Below, piece after piece: positions 63,448-64,000 of a stretch of 64,000 nt of DNA. Each line of letters begins with the position of its first letter. Position 1 is the first letter of the stretch. The stretch comes from Candidatus Competibacter denitrificans Run_A_D11 (GTDB lineage Bacteria > Pseudomonadota > Gammaproteobacteria > Competibacterales > Competibacteraceae). The notes under the pieces were generated by a model. That model was not told where the DNA came from. It searched no databases and worked only from the letters and a program-made list of their open reading frames with translations. Position numbers and translations under genes: made by a program. The stretch is from contig NZ_CBTJ020000001.1 of the NCBI RefSeq assembly GCF_001051235.1, forward strand, positions 1 to 64,000, given 5' to 3'.

Positions 63448-64000
63448 CTAATAGTCCGCGCCGCGAGGGGTGCGCGGGAATGGAATGACATCTCTCACGT
63501 TACTCATACCGGTTACATAGCTGATGGTCCGTTCAAACCCCAGCCCGAATCCGGCATGGGGCACACTGCCGTAACGGCGCAAATCTCTGTACCAATTATA
63601 CGCCATTTTGTCCATCCCCGACTCATCAAGTCGTGCATCCAATAGATCCAGGCGCTCCTCGCGTTGACTACCACCGATAATCTCACCGATACCCGGCACC
63701 AGCACATCCATTGCTGCCACGGTGCGACCATCATCATTCAAGCGCATGTAAAAGCTTTTGATCTCTTTTGGATAATTGATCAGCACCAACGGCCCTTTCA
63801 CATAATCCTCCGCCAGATAGCGCTCATGCTCGGACTGTAGGTCCATACCCCAGCGTACCGGAAACGCGAAAGATTGAACCGAGCGCTCCAAAATACCGAT
63901 GGCTTCACTGTAATCAAGACGTTCGAAGGGTGAATTGACCACCTGCTCCAGACGCTGAATACACGTCTTATCGATCCGCTGAGCAAAAAAAGCCATATCG
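63448..64000 (-). CDS. asnS: Asparaginyl-tRNA synthetase, C-terminal part (runs off the window)
   Basis: The last 183 residues of a class IIb synthetase that charges tRNA-Asn. [54 protein letters not shown] and the motif 3 region [15 protein letters not shown] match AsnS closely, and it ends in [12 protein letters not shown] as the family does. The frame is open to the window edge, and the N-terminal anticodon-binding part is missing only because the window ends. The kinase operon begins 33 bases downstream and may be read from the asnS promoter. Confidence 0.96.
   Translation of the reverse strand, partial: DMAFFAQRIDKTCIQRLEQVVNSPFERLDYSEAIGILERSVQSFAFPVRWGMDLQSEHERYLAEDYVKGPLVLINYPKEIKSFYMRLNDDGRTVAAMDVLVPGIGEIIGGSQREERLDLLDARLDESGMDKMAYNWYRDLRRYGSVPHAGFGLGFERTISYVTGMSNVRDVIPFPRTPRGADY

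Overview
This is a chromosomal segment of a gammaproteobacterium. The evidence is the gammaproteobacterial-type proteins (RecBCD, UbiG, PdxH, MobA, DciA, FbaB, PatZ-type acetyltransferase, LysS), the classical str operon and the moderately high GC. The mix of a giant cyclic glucan synthase, a CHAT/STAND protein pair, a Ser/Thr kinase operon and degraded mobile DNA would fit an environmental lineage such as the Competibacter/Thiotrichales area. That placement is a guess. The window opens inside tuf and closes inside asnS.

Layout. 0-3.3 kb: str operon (rpsL-rpsG-fusA-tuf, minus strand) with a well-formed sigma70 promoter. 3.3-12.1 kb: one 2909-residue cyclic beta-1,2-glucan synthase gene. 12.6-16.6 kb: a small membrane protein translationally coupled to a single-chain nuclease-methyltransferase of restriction-modification type. 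16.9-18.2 kb: a metzincin-like zinc protease followed by a small secreted protein. 18.3-28.1 kb: recC, two small foreign-looking genes, recB and recD. 28.2-29.6 kb: mobA-dciA. 29.6-33.6 kb: accessory island with a tnpB stump, a second gene stump, an NB-ARC/TPR STAND ATPase and a CHAT protease; the last two overlap out of frame across a candidate -1 slippery heptamer. 33.5-38.6 kb: PatZ-like acetyltransferase divergent from an acyl-CoA synthetase (its likely substrate) and an acyl carrier protein. 38.6-39.3 kb: gene-free, with four strong hairpins. 39.3-40.0 kb: pdxH. 40.1-42.1 kb: a Ro60/Rsr (TROVE) gene followed by three tandem Y-RNA-like genes, two of which contain a circularly permuted tRNA-like module, closed by a terminator. 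42.2-49.4 kb: radical SAM protein, a 56-residue zinc-ribbon protein, kup, a short MITE-like element, an outer-membrane channel and a chemotaxis receptor. 49.8-59.5 kb: lysS, prfB (with its programmed +1 frameshift), class I and class II aldolases back to back, mtnA, an OmpA-family protein, mtaD and ubiG. 59.6-63.4 kb: a kinase-FHA-FHA-phosphatase signalling operon downstream of asnS.

How the genes fit together. Most of the window is housekeeping. The two most interesting systems are (1) the Ro60 ribonucleoprotein locus, where the protein gene and its probable RNA partners lie in one transcription unit and the RNA folds are supported by compensatory pairing between copies, and (2) the CHAT/NB-ARC-TPR pair, which looks like a caspase-like protease tied to a STAND sensor, possibly made both as free protease and as a frameshift fusion. 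All reading is by eye; no database search or folding software was run.
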